64,000 nucleotides of DNA. It comes from Chryseobacterium sp. c4a (GTDB lineage Bacteria > Bacteroidota > Bacteroidia > Flavobacteriales > Weeksellaceae). The DNA lies in contig NZ_WXVU01000013.1 of assembly GCF_009900745.1 (NCBI RefSeq), positions 62,001-126,000 on the forward strand, read 5' to 3'. Positions 36,347 through 43,278 of the stretch are shown piece by piece. Below the pieces are notes generated by a model, which was given only the letters and a program-made list of their open reading frames with translations, did not search any database and had not been told where the DNA came from. Position 1 is the stretch's first letter. Every line of letters starts with the position of its first letter. The position numbers and the translations under genes were made by a program.

Positions 36347-37444
36347 TTATTCTACGATGAATTTAGTAGAGAAATTATCTGTTTTTAAGATGTAAGTACC
36401 TTTCACTAAACCTTTAAGGTTAATCTTATTTGAATTTTGGAAAGGATTAGCAATGGTTTCAATCACTTTTCCTGAAAGGTCAAAGATCTGAGCTTTTGAA
36501 ATTTTATTAAGATTTTCACCTCTTACAAACAATTCATTGTTTTTTATCGGGTTAGGGTAGATCGTGAATTCTGTACTTTTTGTTATATTATTTTCACTTG
36601 TAGAAAGTGTAGATCCCCAGATCATATTAACCCATTCAGGGTGATCAATGAAAGGGTTTCTGTTTGATTGTCTTGCATAGACTGCATCATTTCTGTCTCT
36701 TTCTTTTTGGGAAACCGGATCTTGGGCTGCCCATTTTAGCATAAGATTTAGATACCATTGTTGTAATCCTCTATCTGTAGTGCCATCTAAGGGGCTTGAT
36801 GGAGTTTGGAATTGGGTGAAAGAGGCAAGTCTATCTTCATATCTTGTAACAAAATATAACTGCATTCTTGCAATGTCTCCTTTAAACTCATCGATTGGTT
36901 CGAAGATAGTTCCACTATATCCAGGGAAAGTACAGGTTCCTAGTTTTGATCCATTAGTAGATGTCCACGTTGGTGAACTTGTTTCCCCGTAAGGATAATC
37001 GCTTCTTTTGTTGTTGACAAAATAGTCTGTAGGAATTACGAAATGAGCATCGTTTGCCATTGGAGTAGCATTTTGACCTCCGAAATATCTTTTAGGTAAA
37101 GAATGTTCTCTATTATAACAAGAGTTTTCATAATTTTTACCGTTACCACATTGTTTAGTTCCTAATACATACTCATAAGCATCCGGTCCTGCAGGCTTTT
37201 CAGAATACATATCCAATAGAGTTCCATTGTTTTCATAGTAGTTATCTAAATCTGAAGTGTAGTAAGTTGTCCATAATCCACTATATCCTTTGTCTTGAGC
37301 TCCACTGCTGATGATCTGATTAAGCTTTGTTTTTAAGGTATATCCTGTTAAACCTGTTGTACCATTATAATAACCTAATGGTATTTGGGCGAAAATATTA
37401 ATAAGTGTAGTACTTAGAAATAAAAAAGATAAAATTCGTTTCAT
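36347..37444 (-). CDS. Secreted endonuclease I with T9SS sorting domain
   Basis: From the ATG at 37444 it is 365 residues; the open frame upstream to 37555 overlaps the permease gene and does not precede a signal. Residues 1-20 are a signal peptide ending in FAQ. Residues 25-270 read as endonuclease I (DNase I-like His-Me finger), with YNREHSLPKRYFGG as the catalytic His motif and a following NDAHFVIPTDYFVNNKRSDYPYG region. The C-terminal 75 residues are a type IX sorting domain (FTIYPNPI, then AQIFDLSGKVI and LVKGTYILKT). It is likely an extracellular nuclease for DNA use or biofilm turnover. Confidence 0.9.
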   Translation of the reverse strand: MKRILSFLFLSTTLINIFAQIPLGYYNGTTGLTGYTLKTKLNQIISSGAQDKGYSGLWTTYYTSDLDNYYENNGTLLDMYSEKPAGPDAYEYVLGTKQCGNGKNYENSCYNREHSLPKRYFGGQNATPMANDAHFVIPTDYFVNNKRSDYPYGETSSPTWTSTNGSKLGTCTFPGYSGTIFEPIDEFKGDIARMQLYFVTRYEDRLASFTQFQTPSSPLDGTTDRGLQQWYLNLMLKWAAQDPVSQKERDRNDAVYARQSNRNPFIDHPEWVNMIWGSTLSTSENNITKSTEFTIYPNPIKNNELFVRGENLNKISKAQIFDLSGKVIETIANPFQNSNKINLKGLVKGTYILKTDNFSTKFIVE

Positions 37445-37493
37445 TTTTTTAAAATTGGGCCGTAAAGGTACAAAAAAATGAAACTGAAACGTG

Positions 37494-38699
37494 TTAATTT
37501 TTAGTAATATACTCTTTGCTGATCTTTGAGAAGAACCATGAAATAGCAATTCCAAAAAGGGATGCGGTAAGCGCTACAATAAGATAGTTTTTACCAACTA
37601 TTTTTACTGGAAACGGCAATACTTCATTGGCTCTGAAGAATTCTGTGTAAAGTTGGAAGTAGCATAATGCTGTTCCAAAGATTAATCCCGTAATAACTCC
37701 GGAAATAACAATAAGAATTCCGGTATAAAAATAGGTCATTCTCAGATGGCTTAAAGGAAAGCCTAATGAAATTAGAGATTTTGCCTGTTCTTTTTTATCA
37801 AGCTGCAAGATAATAATGGCTCCTGCAAGATTAAAGGTGGTGATGAAAATAACCAATGCAAAGATCAGATAAATAAACATCTTTTCTGTATTAATCATTT
37901 TCCAGAAAGCGGCATTTTCTTCCTCTTTGGTTTTTATTTCAACGTTTTTGCCCAAAGAAGAAAGTAAATTTTGTTTTACAGCATCAGCATTTTCCGGATT
38001 TTTTAATTTAATAACAATCTGGTAAGCTGAATTTTTCGGGAGCGTTAATAATTCTTCTGCTAGTTCAATAGGAGAGATGATATAGTTGTCCATCTGGTCT
38101 TTTCCAGGGAAAACTCCTGTTACCAGGATATCTCTTTTATTATAGATATCTTCTTCTTTACTGATGATTCCAGTTCCTGGCTTCGGCATAAAGACCGTTG
38201 CATAATGATTGGAGGAATCTACCGGGATGGATAATCTGTTATCAAGACTATTTTCCATCAATACCTCATTGGAATATTTGAAACTTGGGTAAGTTCCATA
38301 GAAAATATCTTTGTTGATAGGATTTACCTTTGTATAGGCAGAATCTACACCCCGTAAATAAGCTATATCACCTTTTCCATTAAAGCTGATATAGACCTTT
38401 TCTTCAATAATACGGGAGTAGTTACCAATTTCTTTATTGCTTCTTAAAACCTTATTCACCTGATCCAGGTTTTTAATGGTTTTACCTGAAGCGCTTTTTA
38501 AAGTTAAATCAGCATGGAGATTTGAAATCAAATCTTTATTCAGGTCTTCAAGTCCTGAAAACACAGAGATAATAACGAACATTGCAGTCACAGCAACCGT
38601 CATAGCTCCTACTGCAAGCCATGTAATAAAGGTCACAGCAGTACTGCCTTTTTTAGCTAAAAGGTATCTGGATGCTATGTAAAATGCAATATTCTTCAA
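37494..38699 (-). CDS. FtsX-like ABC transporter permease
   Basis: A 401-residue permease of the LolC/LolE-MacB type. Four membrane segments follow the family pattern: one near residues 20-45, then a large periplasmic domain (about 50-270), then three helices (about 275-300, 320-350, 360-395). The motif 'SGLEDLNKDL' after helix 1 is typical. In this group it is usually annotated only as ABC transporter permease, with a role in lipoprotein release or envelope transport inferred by family. No ATPase is next to it. It starts 3 bases after rbfA and probably shares its promoter. Confidence 0.85.
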   Translation of the reverse strand: MKNIAFYIASRYLLAKKGSTAVTFITWLAVGAMTVAVTAMFVIISVFSGLEDLNKDLISNLHADLTLKSASGKTIKNLDQVNKVLRSNKEIGNYSRIIEEKVYISFNGKGDIAYLRGVDSAYTKVNPINKDIFYGTYPSFKYSNEVLMENSLDNRLSIPVDSSNHYATVFMPKPGTGIISKEEDIYNKRDILVTGVFPGKDQMDNYIISPIELAEELLTLPKNSAYQIVIKLKNPENADAVKQNLLSSLGKNVEIKTKEEENAAFWKMINTEKMFIYLIFALVIFITTFNLAGAIIILQLDKKEQAKSLISLGFPLSHLRMTYFYTGILIVISGVITGLIFGTALCYFQLYTEFFRANEVLPFPVKIVGKNYLIVALTASLFGIAISWFFSKISKEYITKN

Positions 38700-38702
38700 G
38701 AT

Positions 38703-39062
38703 CTATAAAACAGGATTATCGCCTTCGCCTCTTAATTCTCTTTCCAATTTTTCAAAGTCATCTAGAGCGGTGTCTAAATAAAAGTTAAGTTGCGGAATGA
38801 TACGTACCTGTTTTGCCATTTTCTGGCCGATGAAATTTCTGTATTGAGGTTTGTTTTCTTCAATTTCCTTCATTACCGCAGCACGGTGTTCCTGAGGGAA
38901 AATACTTAAATAGATTTTAGCAATACCCAAATCTGCCGTTACTTTTACATCTGAAACGGATACCAATATACTTTGTTTGCTGTCAGCAGCCTGCTTGCGG
39001 AAAAGTTCTGCGAAGTCTTCCTGAATGATCTGTGCTACTTTTCTTTGTCTGTTACTTTCCAT
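38703..39062 (-). CDS. rbfA: 30S ribosome-binding factor RbfA
   Basis: Helps mature the 5' end of 16S rRNA and aids cold adaptation. The 119-residue KH-type protein has the family opening (MESNRQRKVAQIIQEDFAEL), the VSVSDVKVTADL strand and the AKQVRIIPQLNFYLD strand, with an acidic tail. The ABC permease follows after 3 bases. The -7 element is 8 bases from its start codon. Confidence 0.93.
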   Translation of the reverse strand: MESNRQRKVAQIIQEDFAELFRKQAADSKQSILVSVSDVKVTADLGIAKIYLSIFPQEHRAAVMKEIEENKPQYRNFIGQKMAKQVRIIPQLNFYLDTALDDFEKLERELRGEGDNPVL

Positions 39063-39070
39063 AATTTATG

Positions 39071-39078
39071 CAAATTTA
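39071..39078 (-). promoter_or_regulatory. -7 promoter element of rbfA
   Basis: TAAATTTG on the minus strand, 8 bases before the rbfA start. It abuts a plus-strand TACTTTTG (39080-39087) that could serve mce, so the two divergent promoters would be back to back. Confidence 0.4.
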
Positions 39079-39079
39079 G

Positions 39080-39087
39080 TACTTTTG
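39080..39087 (+). promoter_or_regulatory. -7 promoter element of mce
   Basis: TACTTTTG (TAnnTTTG) about 68 bases before the mce start. No matching -33 element. Confidence 0.35.
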
Positions 39088-39155
39088 TTTGAATTGATAC
39101 TTTGAAATTAAGCCACAGTATCAAATTTACGAATTAATTATATTTATTAGTATTT

Positions 39156-39554
39156 ATGAAGCTAGAACATATTGGCATTGCAGTAAAGTCTTTGGGAGTA
39201 TCTGATGAGCTTTTTGCTAAGTTGTTAGGAAAAGAATCCTATAAAAAAGAAACGGTGGAAAGGGAAGGGGTAGTAACTTCTTTCTATGAAACAGGAGAAA
39301 GCAAAATTGAACTTTTAGAAGCCAGTAATCCTGAAAGTCCAATCTCAAAATTTATAGAAAAGAAGGGGGAAGGCATCCATCATTTGGCATTTGGGGTGGA
39401 AAATATCCTGGAAGAAGTAAAAAGATTAAAAAAAGAAGGATTTCAATTTATCTCTGAAGAACCGAAAGAAGGTGCTGATAACAAATTAGTTGTCTTCCTT
39501 CATCCAAAGTCCACAAACGGTGTGCTGGTAGAACTTTGCCAAGAAAAGCAATAA
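39156..39554 (+). CDS. mce: Methylmalonyl-CoA epimerase
   Basis: Interconverts the R and S forms of methylmalonyl-CoA, linking propionyl-CoA to succinyl-CoA. The 132-residue vicinal-oxygen-chelate protein has KLEHIGIAVKSL (metal His) near the start, GIHHLAFGVENI in the middle and VELCQE at the end (metal Glu). Length is typical. No mutase gene is in the window. The tRNA gene follows it. Confidence 0.93.
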   Translation: MKLEHIGIAVKSLGVSDELFAKLLGKESYKKETVEREGVVTSFYETGESKIELLEASNPESPISKFIEKKGEGIHHLAFGVENILEEVKRLKKEGFQFISEEPKEGADNKLVVFLHPKSTNGVLVELCQEKQ

Positions 39555-39616
39555 AAAATTTTGTAGTGAAAGAAATTTTACTATTTTTGCAAACACAAAA
39601 TTTAACCAAGTTTTGA

Positions 39617-39690
39617 GGTCCTATAGCTCAGTTGGTTAGAGCACCTGACTCATAATCAGGTGGTCCCTGGTTCGAGCCCAGGTGGGACCA
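39617..39690 (+). tRNA. tRNA with anticodon CAU (Met or Ile2)
   Basis: A 74-base cloverleaf: acceptor GGTCCTA pairs with TGGGACC (one T-G pair), D arm AGCTCAGTTGGTTAGAGCA, anticodon arm CCTGACTCATAATCAGG with anticodon CAT, and T arm CCTGGTTCGAGCCCAGG. Discriminator A is at 39690; CCA is not encoded. CAU can be elongator Met or Ile2 after lysidine modification. C4-G69 and C5-G68 are the pairs TilS prefers in E. coli Ile2, so Ile2 is a real alternative to the usual Met label. Confidence 0.95.
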
Positions 39691-39728
39691 CAGAAAAGCA
39701 CTCTATTTGAGTGCTTTTTTTATTTATA
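39683..39728 (+). repeat. Left flanking repeat of the R-M module
   Basis: A 46-base stretch from the last bases of the tRNA through its terminator. It recurs in degenerate form at 41972-42017 with four mismatches and small gaps, in the same direction. Confidence 0.75.
39694..39721 (+). terminator. tRNA gene terminator
   Basis: Stem 39694-39703 with 39709-39718 (AAAAGCACTC and its complement), then seven T in total. Confidence 0.85.
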
Positions 39729-39820
39729 CGTATTTCTTAGTTTTTGTAGTATCCTTTCTTAAAAAATATCTTCTGATTAACGGAAAAAGATTTAAAACTG
39801 AATGTAGCAGATTTATTAAA

Positions 39821-39833
39821 AGAATAGTATTCT
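39821..39833. promoter_or_regulatory. Palindrome upstream of the methyltransferase
   Basis: AGAATAGTATTCT is an odd 13-base palindrome about 100 bases before the methyltransferase start. It could be an operator or be chance in AT-rich DNA. Confidence 0.25.
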
Positions 39834-39897
39834 ATTTTAGAGCGAATTAGAGCTGTTTTAATGAAAATTTGAAAGATTCTGATTCTATAAATAAATA

Positions 39898-39926
39898 TTG
39901 AAAGTGTAAATTTATTAGTAATTTTG
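39898..39926 (+). promoter_or_regulatory. Promoter of the methyltransferase, leaderless
   Basis: TTG at 39898-39900 and TAATTTTG at 39919-39926 fit the flavobacterial TTG - 18 - TAnnTTTG form. The box ends 4 bases before the ATG at 39931, so the message would start at or near the start codon. Confidence 0.55.
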
Positions 39927-39930
39927 CCGC

Positions 39931-41172
39931 ATGATTGAAGATAAGATTAGTGAAGTTTCTTACAACGCTGATGCCCTAAATACCCTTTCTTTTTTCTCAG
40001 GAGCACTAGGTTTGGACTTAGGACTTGAAGAAGCTGGATTAAATATATTATTAGCCTGCGAGTTTGATAAACACTGCCGGGGGACAATTAGTTTAAATAA
40101 ACCTGAATTAGGATTAATAGGAGATATAAGAAATTATAATATAGATCAAATTCTAGAATATGCCGGTTTGGATAACAAAGATCAGGTAGATGTAATCGTT
40201 GGTGGCCCTCCTTGTCAAGCCTTTAGTACCGCTGGTAAAAGATTAGGTTTTGCTGATGAAAGGGGAAACGTATTTCTTAAATTTATTGATGTCATTGAGA
40301 AAATTCGTCCTAGATATTTTGTAATGGAAAATGTAAGGGGGCTAATGTCTTCTATTTTACAAATTCCAATTCGTGATGAAATTATAGATAACATTCCGGA
40401 TGAGTTGTTAAAAGTTAAGGGCTCTTCATTATTGTATATAATTTTAAGACTAGAGAAAGCAGGATACAATATTAATTTTGATTTGTATAATGCTGCTAAT
40501 TACGGAACTCCGCAAAAAAGAGAGAGAATTGTTATTATAGGTACTTTAGGTGATGAAAAAGTTCCTCTTCTAGAACCTACCCATGCAGAAACTCCTTCTG
40601 GGAATTTAAAACCATGGGTTAATATTAATGAAGTCATTAATAATTTAGGGAATGATCCTTTAGAACATATCAAATATTCTCCTGAGAGAGCTTACTATTA
40701 TGGATTATTAAAGAGTGGAGAAAACTGGCGTAATTTACCTGAAGAACTTCAGATTAAAGCGCTTGGTAAAGCTTATTATTTAGGAGGTGGAAAAACTGGA
40801 TTTTTAAGACGATTAGATTGGAATAAGCCTTCACCTACTTTAGTTACAAATCCAGCCATGCCTGCTACCGACTTATGCCATCCAGATGAAATCAGACCAT
40901 TAAGCGTAGAAGAATATAAAATAATACAACAGTTTCCTGATCATTGGGTTTTTAGTGGAAAAACTCTGGATAAATATAAACAAATTGGGAATGCTGTACC
41001 TACAGGCTTAGGCCAGGCAATAGGGAATACTCTAATTAATCATTCTAATCATGTCATTAAGAATAATTATTCAGACTTTAAACAAACAAAGTATAAAAAC
41101 ACCAAGTATCAGGATTTCATAACCAGTATGTTTAAGAATGTAGAAAGGAATTTATTTGCTAATAAAATATAA
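39931..41172 (+). CDS. Type II C5-cytosine DNA methyltransferase
   Basis: Adds a methyl group at C5 of cytosine using S-adenosylmethionine. The 413-residue enzyme has the motifs in standard order: I (FFSGALGLDLGLEEAG, residues 21-36), IV (GGPPCQAFST, catalytic Cys95), VI (MENVRGL), VIII (GTPQKRERIVIIG), and IX/X (KQIGNAVPTGLG). The region between VIII and IX is the target-recognition domain. It overlaps or abuts the endonuclease gene, so they form a type II pair. Judged by the partner it should protect GGWCC sites; this is inferred from family, not read from the sequence. Confidence 0.95.
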   Translation: MIEDKISEVSYNADALNTLSFFSGALGLDLGLEEAGLNILLACEFDKHCRGTISLNKPELGLIGDIRNYNIDQILEYAGLDNKDQVDVIVGGPPCQAFSTAGKRLGFADERGNVFLKFIDVIEKIRPRYFVMENVRGLMSSILQIPIRDEIIDNIPDELLKVKGSSLLYIILRLEKAGYNINFDLYNAANYGTPQKRERIVIIGTLGDEKVPLLEPTHAETPSGNLKPWVNINEVINNLGNDPLEHIKYSPERAYYYGLLKSGENWRNLPEELQIKALGKAYYLGGGKTGFLRRLDWNKPSPTLVTNPAMPATDLCHPDEIRPLSVEEYKIIQQFPDHWVFSGKTLDKYKQIGNAVPTGLGQAIGNTLINHSNHVIKNNYSDFKQTKYKNTKYQDFITSMFKNVERNLFANKI

Positions 41173-41914
41173 TATTCCTACTTTGGCTCAAAAAGCCATG
41201 GATCCACAGATAACATTCGATGAAAGCCTAGAAAAATCATTAGAATATTTAGAAGAAGTATACAAAGATGAAGTATATTATAATGATTTAAAAATAGTTC
41301 TTTCTGTTGCGATTAAAGATGCAAGGAACTTACCCACATTCAAACCGCTTGGTAAAGAAGGCGTTTCAGTAAAGGAATATACAAAGAGATACGCTGATAA
41401 GTATATAAAAGCTTATAATAATAGGACTTCTGTAAGAAAAGCTAATCCTTCTGGAACATTTCCTGATCCAATTCAAGAAATAGTTTTGAAAAATACATTT
41501 CAAAATTCAACCGATGAAGAGATTGATAAAATTGTGTACGGCCACTCTTTTTTAATGTCGGTTGAAAATGTAATTGGAGACTTGTTGGAAGAATATCTAT
41601 GTGAAAAACTGAAACCACTAGGATGGTTTTGTTGTTGGGGAAGCAGTATTGATGCAGTCGATTTTTGCAAAGCTACAGGAGAATTGTTGCAAGTTAAAAA
41701 TAGTGATAATTCAGAAAATAGTTCTTCTTCAAGAGTTAGAAATGGAACTGAGATTGAAAAATGGTATAGAAGATTTTCAAAAAAAGAAAATACCTTTAAT
41801 TGGGATGCCTTGAAAACTAAAACCGGAGCAAAAGATATTAGTGAAGAAGGATTCAGAGAGTTTGTGGTCAAGACTTTAAAAGATAATCCTGAATTAGTGC
41901 ATGTAAAAAAATAA
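41156..41914 (+). CDS. SinI-like type II restriction endonuclease
   Basis: Cuts unmethylated DNA at the site its partner methylates. The 252-residue protein matches what I recall of the SinI/AvaII/Eco47I family (GGWCC). It has SVENVIGDLLEEYLCEKL, CWGSSIDAVDF and ELLQVKNSDNSENSSSS, where Asp and QVK suit a PD-(D/E)xK-type centre. Start is uncertain: TTG at 41156 keeps the AQKAMDPQITF region that looks conserved and overlaps the methyltransferase by 17 bases; ATG at 41198 gives 238 residues. The overlap suggests coupling so that the methyltransferase is made first. Confidence 0.8.
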   Translation: MLIKYNIPTLAQKAMDPQITFDESLEKSLEYLEEVYKDEVYYNDLKIVLSVAIKDARNLPTFKPLGKEGVSVKEYTKRYADKYIKAYNNRTSVRKANPSGTFPDPIQEIVLKNTFQNSTDEEIDKIVYGHSFLMSVENVIGDLLEEYLCEKLKPLGWFCCWGSSIDAVDFCKATGELLQVKNSDNSENSSSSRVRNGTEIEKWYRRFSKKENTFNWDALKTKTGAKDISEEGFREFVVKTLKDNPELVHVKK

Positions 41915-41971
41915 TTTTATTGCCAGGTATTGTAAACTCTATCCATTATTAGAATAAGATATAACCTTAAA

Positions 41972-42017
41972 TGGAACAACAGAAAAGCACTTTACTTAGA
42001 GTGCTTTTTTATTTATA
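41972..42017 (+). repeat. Right flanking repeat of the R-M module
   Basis: Degenerate copy of the tRNA 3' end and terminator at 39683-39728: TGGAACAACAGAAAAGCAC then a stem-loop and T run, continuing into ATTTATA in both copies. Confidence 0.75.
41983..42010 (+). terminator. Terminator after the endonuclease gene
   Basis: Stem 41983-41993 with 41998-42008 (one G-T pair), then a T run. It is part of the right flanking repeat. Confidence 0.75.
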
Positions 42018-42233
42018 GTTTCTGCTCTAAGCATATTATCAAAAAAACTCAATAATAGTTTGAAATCATCTTATTTTCTTATGGTAAACTTAGACAAAAT
42101 AGATGAAAGCTTCATTGTCCAGTCTATTTTATATAAGTATGAATGATTATATTTGCGGAACTTCAGAAAATAATGGTTTACATTGTTTTTTCAGACATTG
42201 ATTATACCAATTGAAACCAGCAATATCTAAATT
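42018..42233. other. Spacer before the FkbM gene
   Basis: Part of the 319-base gene-free stretch after the endonuclease gene. It is AT-rich with no ORF that looks coding. The only feature seen is the -7-like TATATTTG at 42148-42155. Confidence 0.4.
42148..42155 (+). promoter_or_regulatory. -7 promoter element for the FkbM gene
   Basis: TATATTTG (TAnnTTTG), 78 bases before the start. A TTG lies 30 bases upstream of it, too far for a normal -33. Confidence 0.35.
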
Positions 42234-43052
42234 ATGTTTATCAATAAACTAAGTACAATTCTTTCTAAGGCTATCTTTTGTTTTAAGATCAGTCCTTCTT
42301 TCTCTCAAGCTTTGGCATTTATAAAAAATTCTAAAAAATATAGTTCAGAGTTTAAAAAGAATAATTTTTTTGGAAAAGAAAATAAAGAGGTTATCGCATA
42401 TAATCTTGTCTTATCAGAAAGAAATATTCCCATTCATATCAGAACATACTCAGGTGATATTGATATATTTTATGAAATTTTCTGGAGAAGAACCTATCAG
42501 ATTCCAAAAGAACTTTTTACATCAGGTCACAGTATTATAGTAGATCTGGGAGCGAATGTAGGATTTACATCTGTATTTTTTGCCCTACAGTATCCTCATG
42601 CCAAAATATATGCTCTGGAAGCTGAAAGAGAGAACTATACAATATTGGAGAAAAACATCTCTTTCTCCAAGAATATCATTGCTGAACATGCTGCTATTGA
42701 TACTAAAGACGGAACTGTATTTCTTTCTTCCCCTGATTTATCCTATAATTTTAGAATTTCAGATACAGCTGCAGAGAAGGGAAGTCCGGTAAAATCCTAT
42801 AGTATGATCACTTATATGAATATGCTGGGAATAGCTCATATTGATTTATTAAAAATAGATATTGAAGGGTTGGAACAGTTCCTTTTAAAGGAGAATAATG
42901 AGTGGCTTAGAAAAGTAGACCATATCATTATAGAGCTGCATGATCCCTATACAATAGATCAGTTAAAAGAGGATTTGTTACCTTTTGGTTTTAAAGTACT
43001 ATCTCCTGGTTCTGTTGATGGGCTGAAAATGATTTTTGCCACAAAAAAGTAA
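42234..43052 (+). CDS. FkbM family methyltransferase
   Basis: An S-adenosylmethionine-dependent methyltransferase of the FkbM type, usually O-methylating a sugar or polyketide. The 272-residue protein has the SAM motif VDLGANVGFTSVFF (about residues 103-116), an acidic YALEAERENY that binds the ribose, LLKIDIEGLE, and IIIELHDPY. The first 100 residues are basic and without known domain. No glycosyltransferase cluster is next to it, so the substrate is unknown. It is monocistronic. Confidence 0.88.
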   Translation: MFINKLSTILSKAIFCFKISPSFSQALAFIKNSKKYSSEFKKNNFFGKENKEVIAYNLVLSERNIPIHIRTYSGDIDIFYEIFWRRTYQIPKELFTSGHSIIVDLGANVGFTSVFFALQYPHAKIYALEAERENYTILEKNISFSKNIIAEHAAIDTKDGTVFLSSPDLSYNFRISDTAAEKGSPVKSYSMITYMNMLGIAHIDLLKIDIEGLEQFLLKENNEWLRKVDHIIIELHDPYTIDQLKEDLLPFGFKVLSPGSVDGLKMIFATKK

Positions 43053-43278
43053 TCAATAAATACTCTTTTTTGCTGGTATTGATTGTGATTAAATATAAAC
43101 ATAGATTCTAGTTTTAATAAGGTACACTTTCTAGAAATAACAAAATATTTAATGGTTTTTAACTTTAAAACTTCAGAAAATATTATGTTAAACATATGTT
43201 TAAAAAAAGCGTAAAGAATAATTAAAACTCAGTTAACAGCCTTCTTCTCCAGATCCCGTTGCTTTGCAGAAAAAAGTA

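Larger units (their letters stand above)
39729..42017. mobile_element. Small island carrying a restriction-modification module
   Basis: The 2.3-kb segment holds only a C5 methyltransferase and a SinI-like endonuclease. It begins after the tRNA terminator and ends in an imperfect copy of that tRNA 3' end plus terminator. No integrase is inside, so movement would depend on another enzyme or on recombination. Base composition looks lower in GC than the housekeeping flanks, by eye only. Confidence 0.6.

Noticed and set aside
37445..37555. N-terminal extension of the endonuclease I frame
   Set aside because: It overlaps the permease gene's end and lacks a signal peptide; the ATG at 37444 gives one.
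39729..42017. Prophage or IS element
   Set aside because: No integrase, transposase or phage gene is in the segment; only the repeats and R-M genes support mobility.
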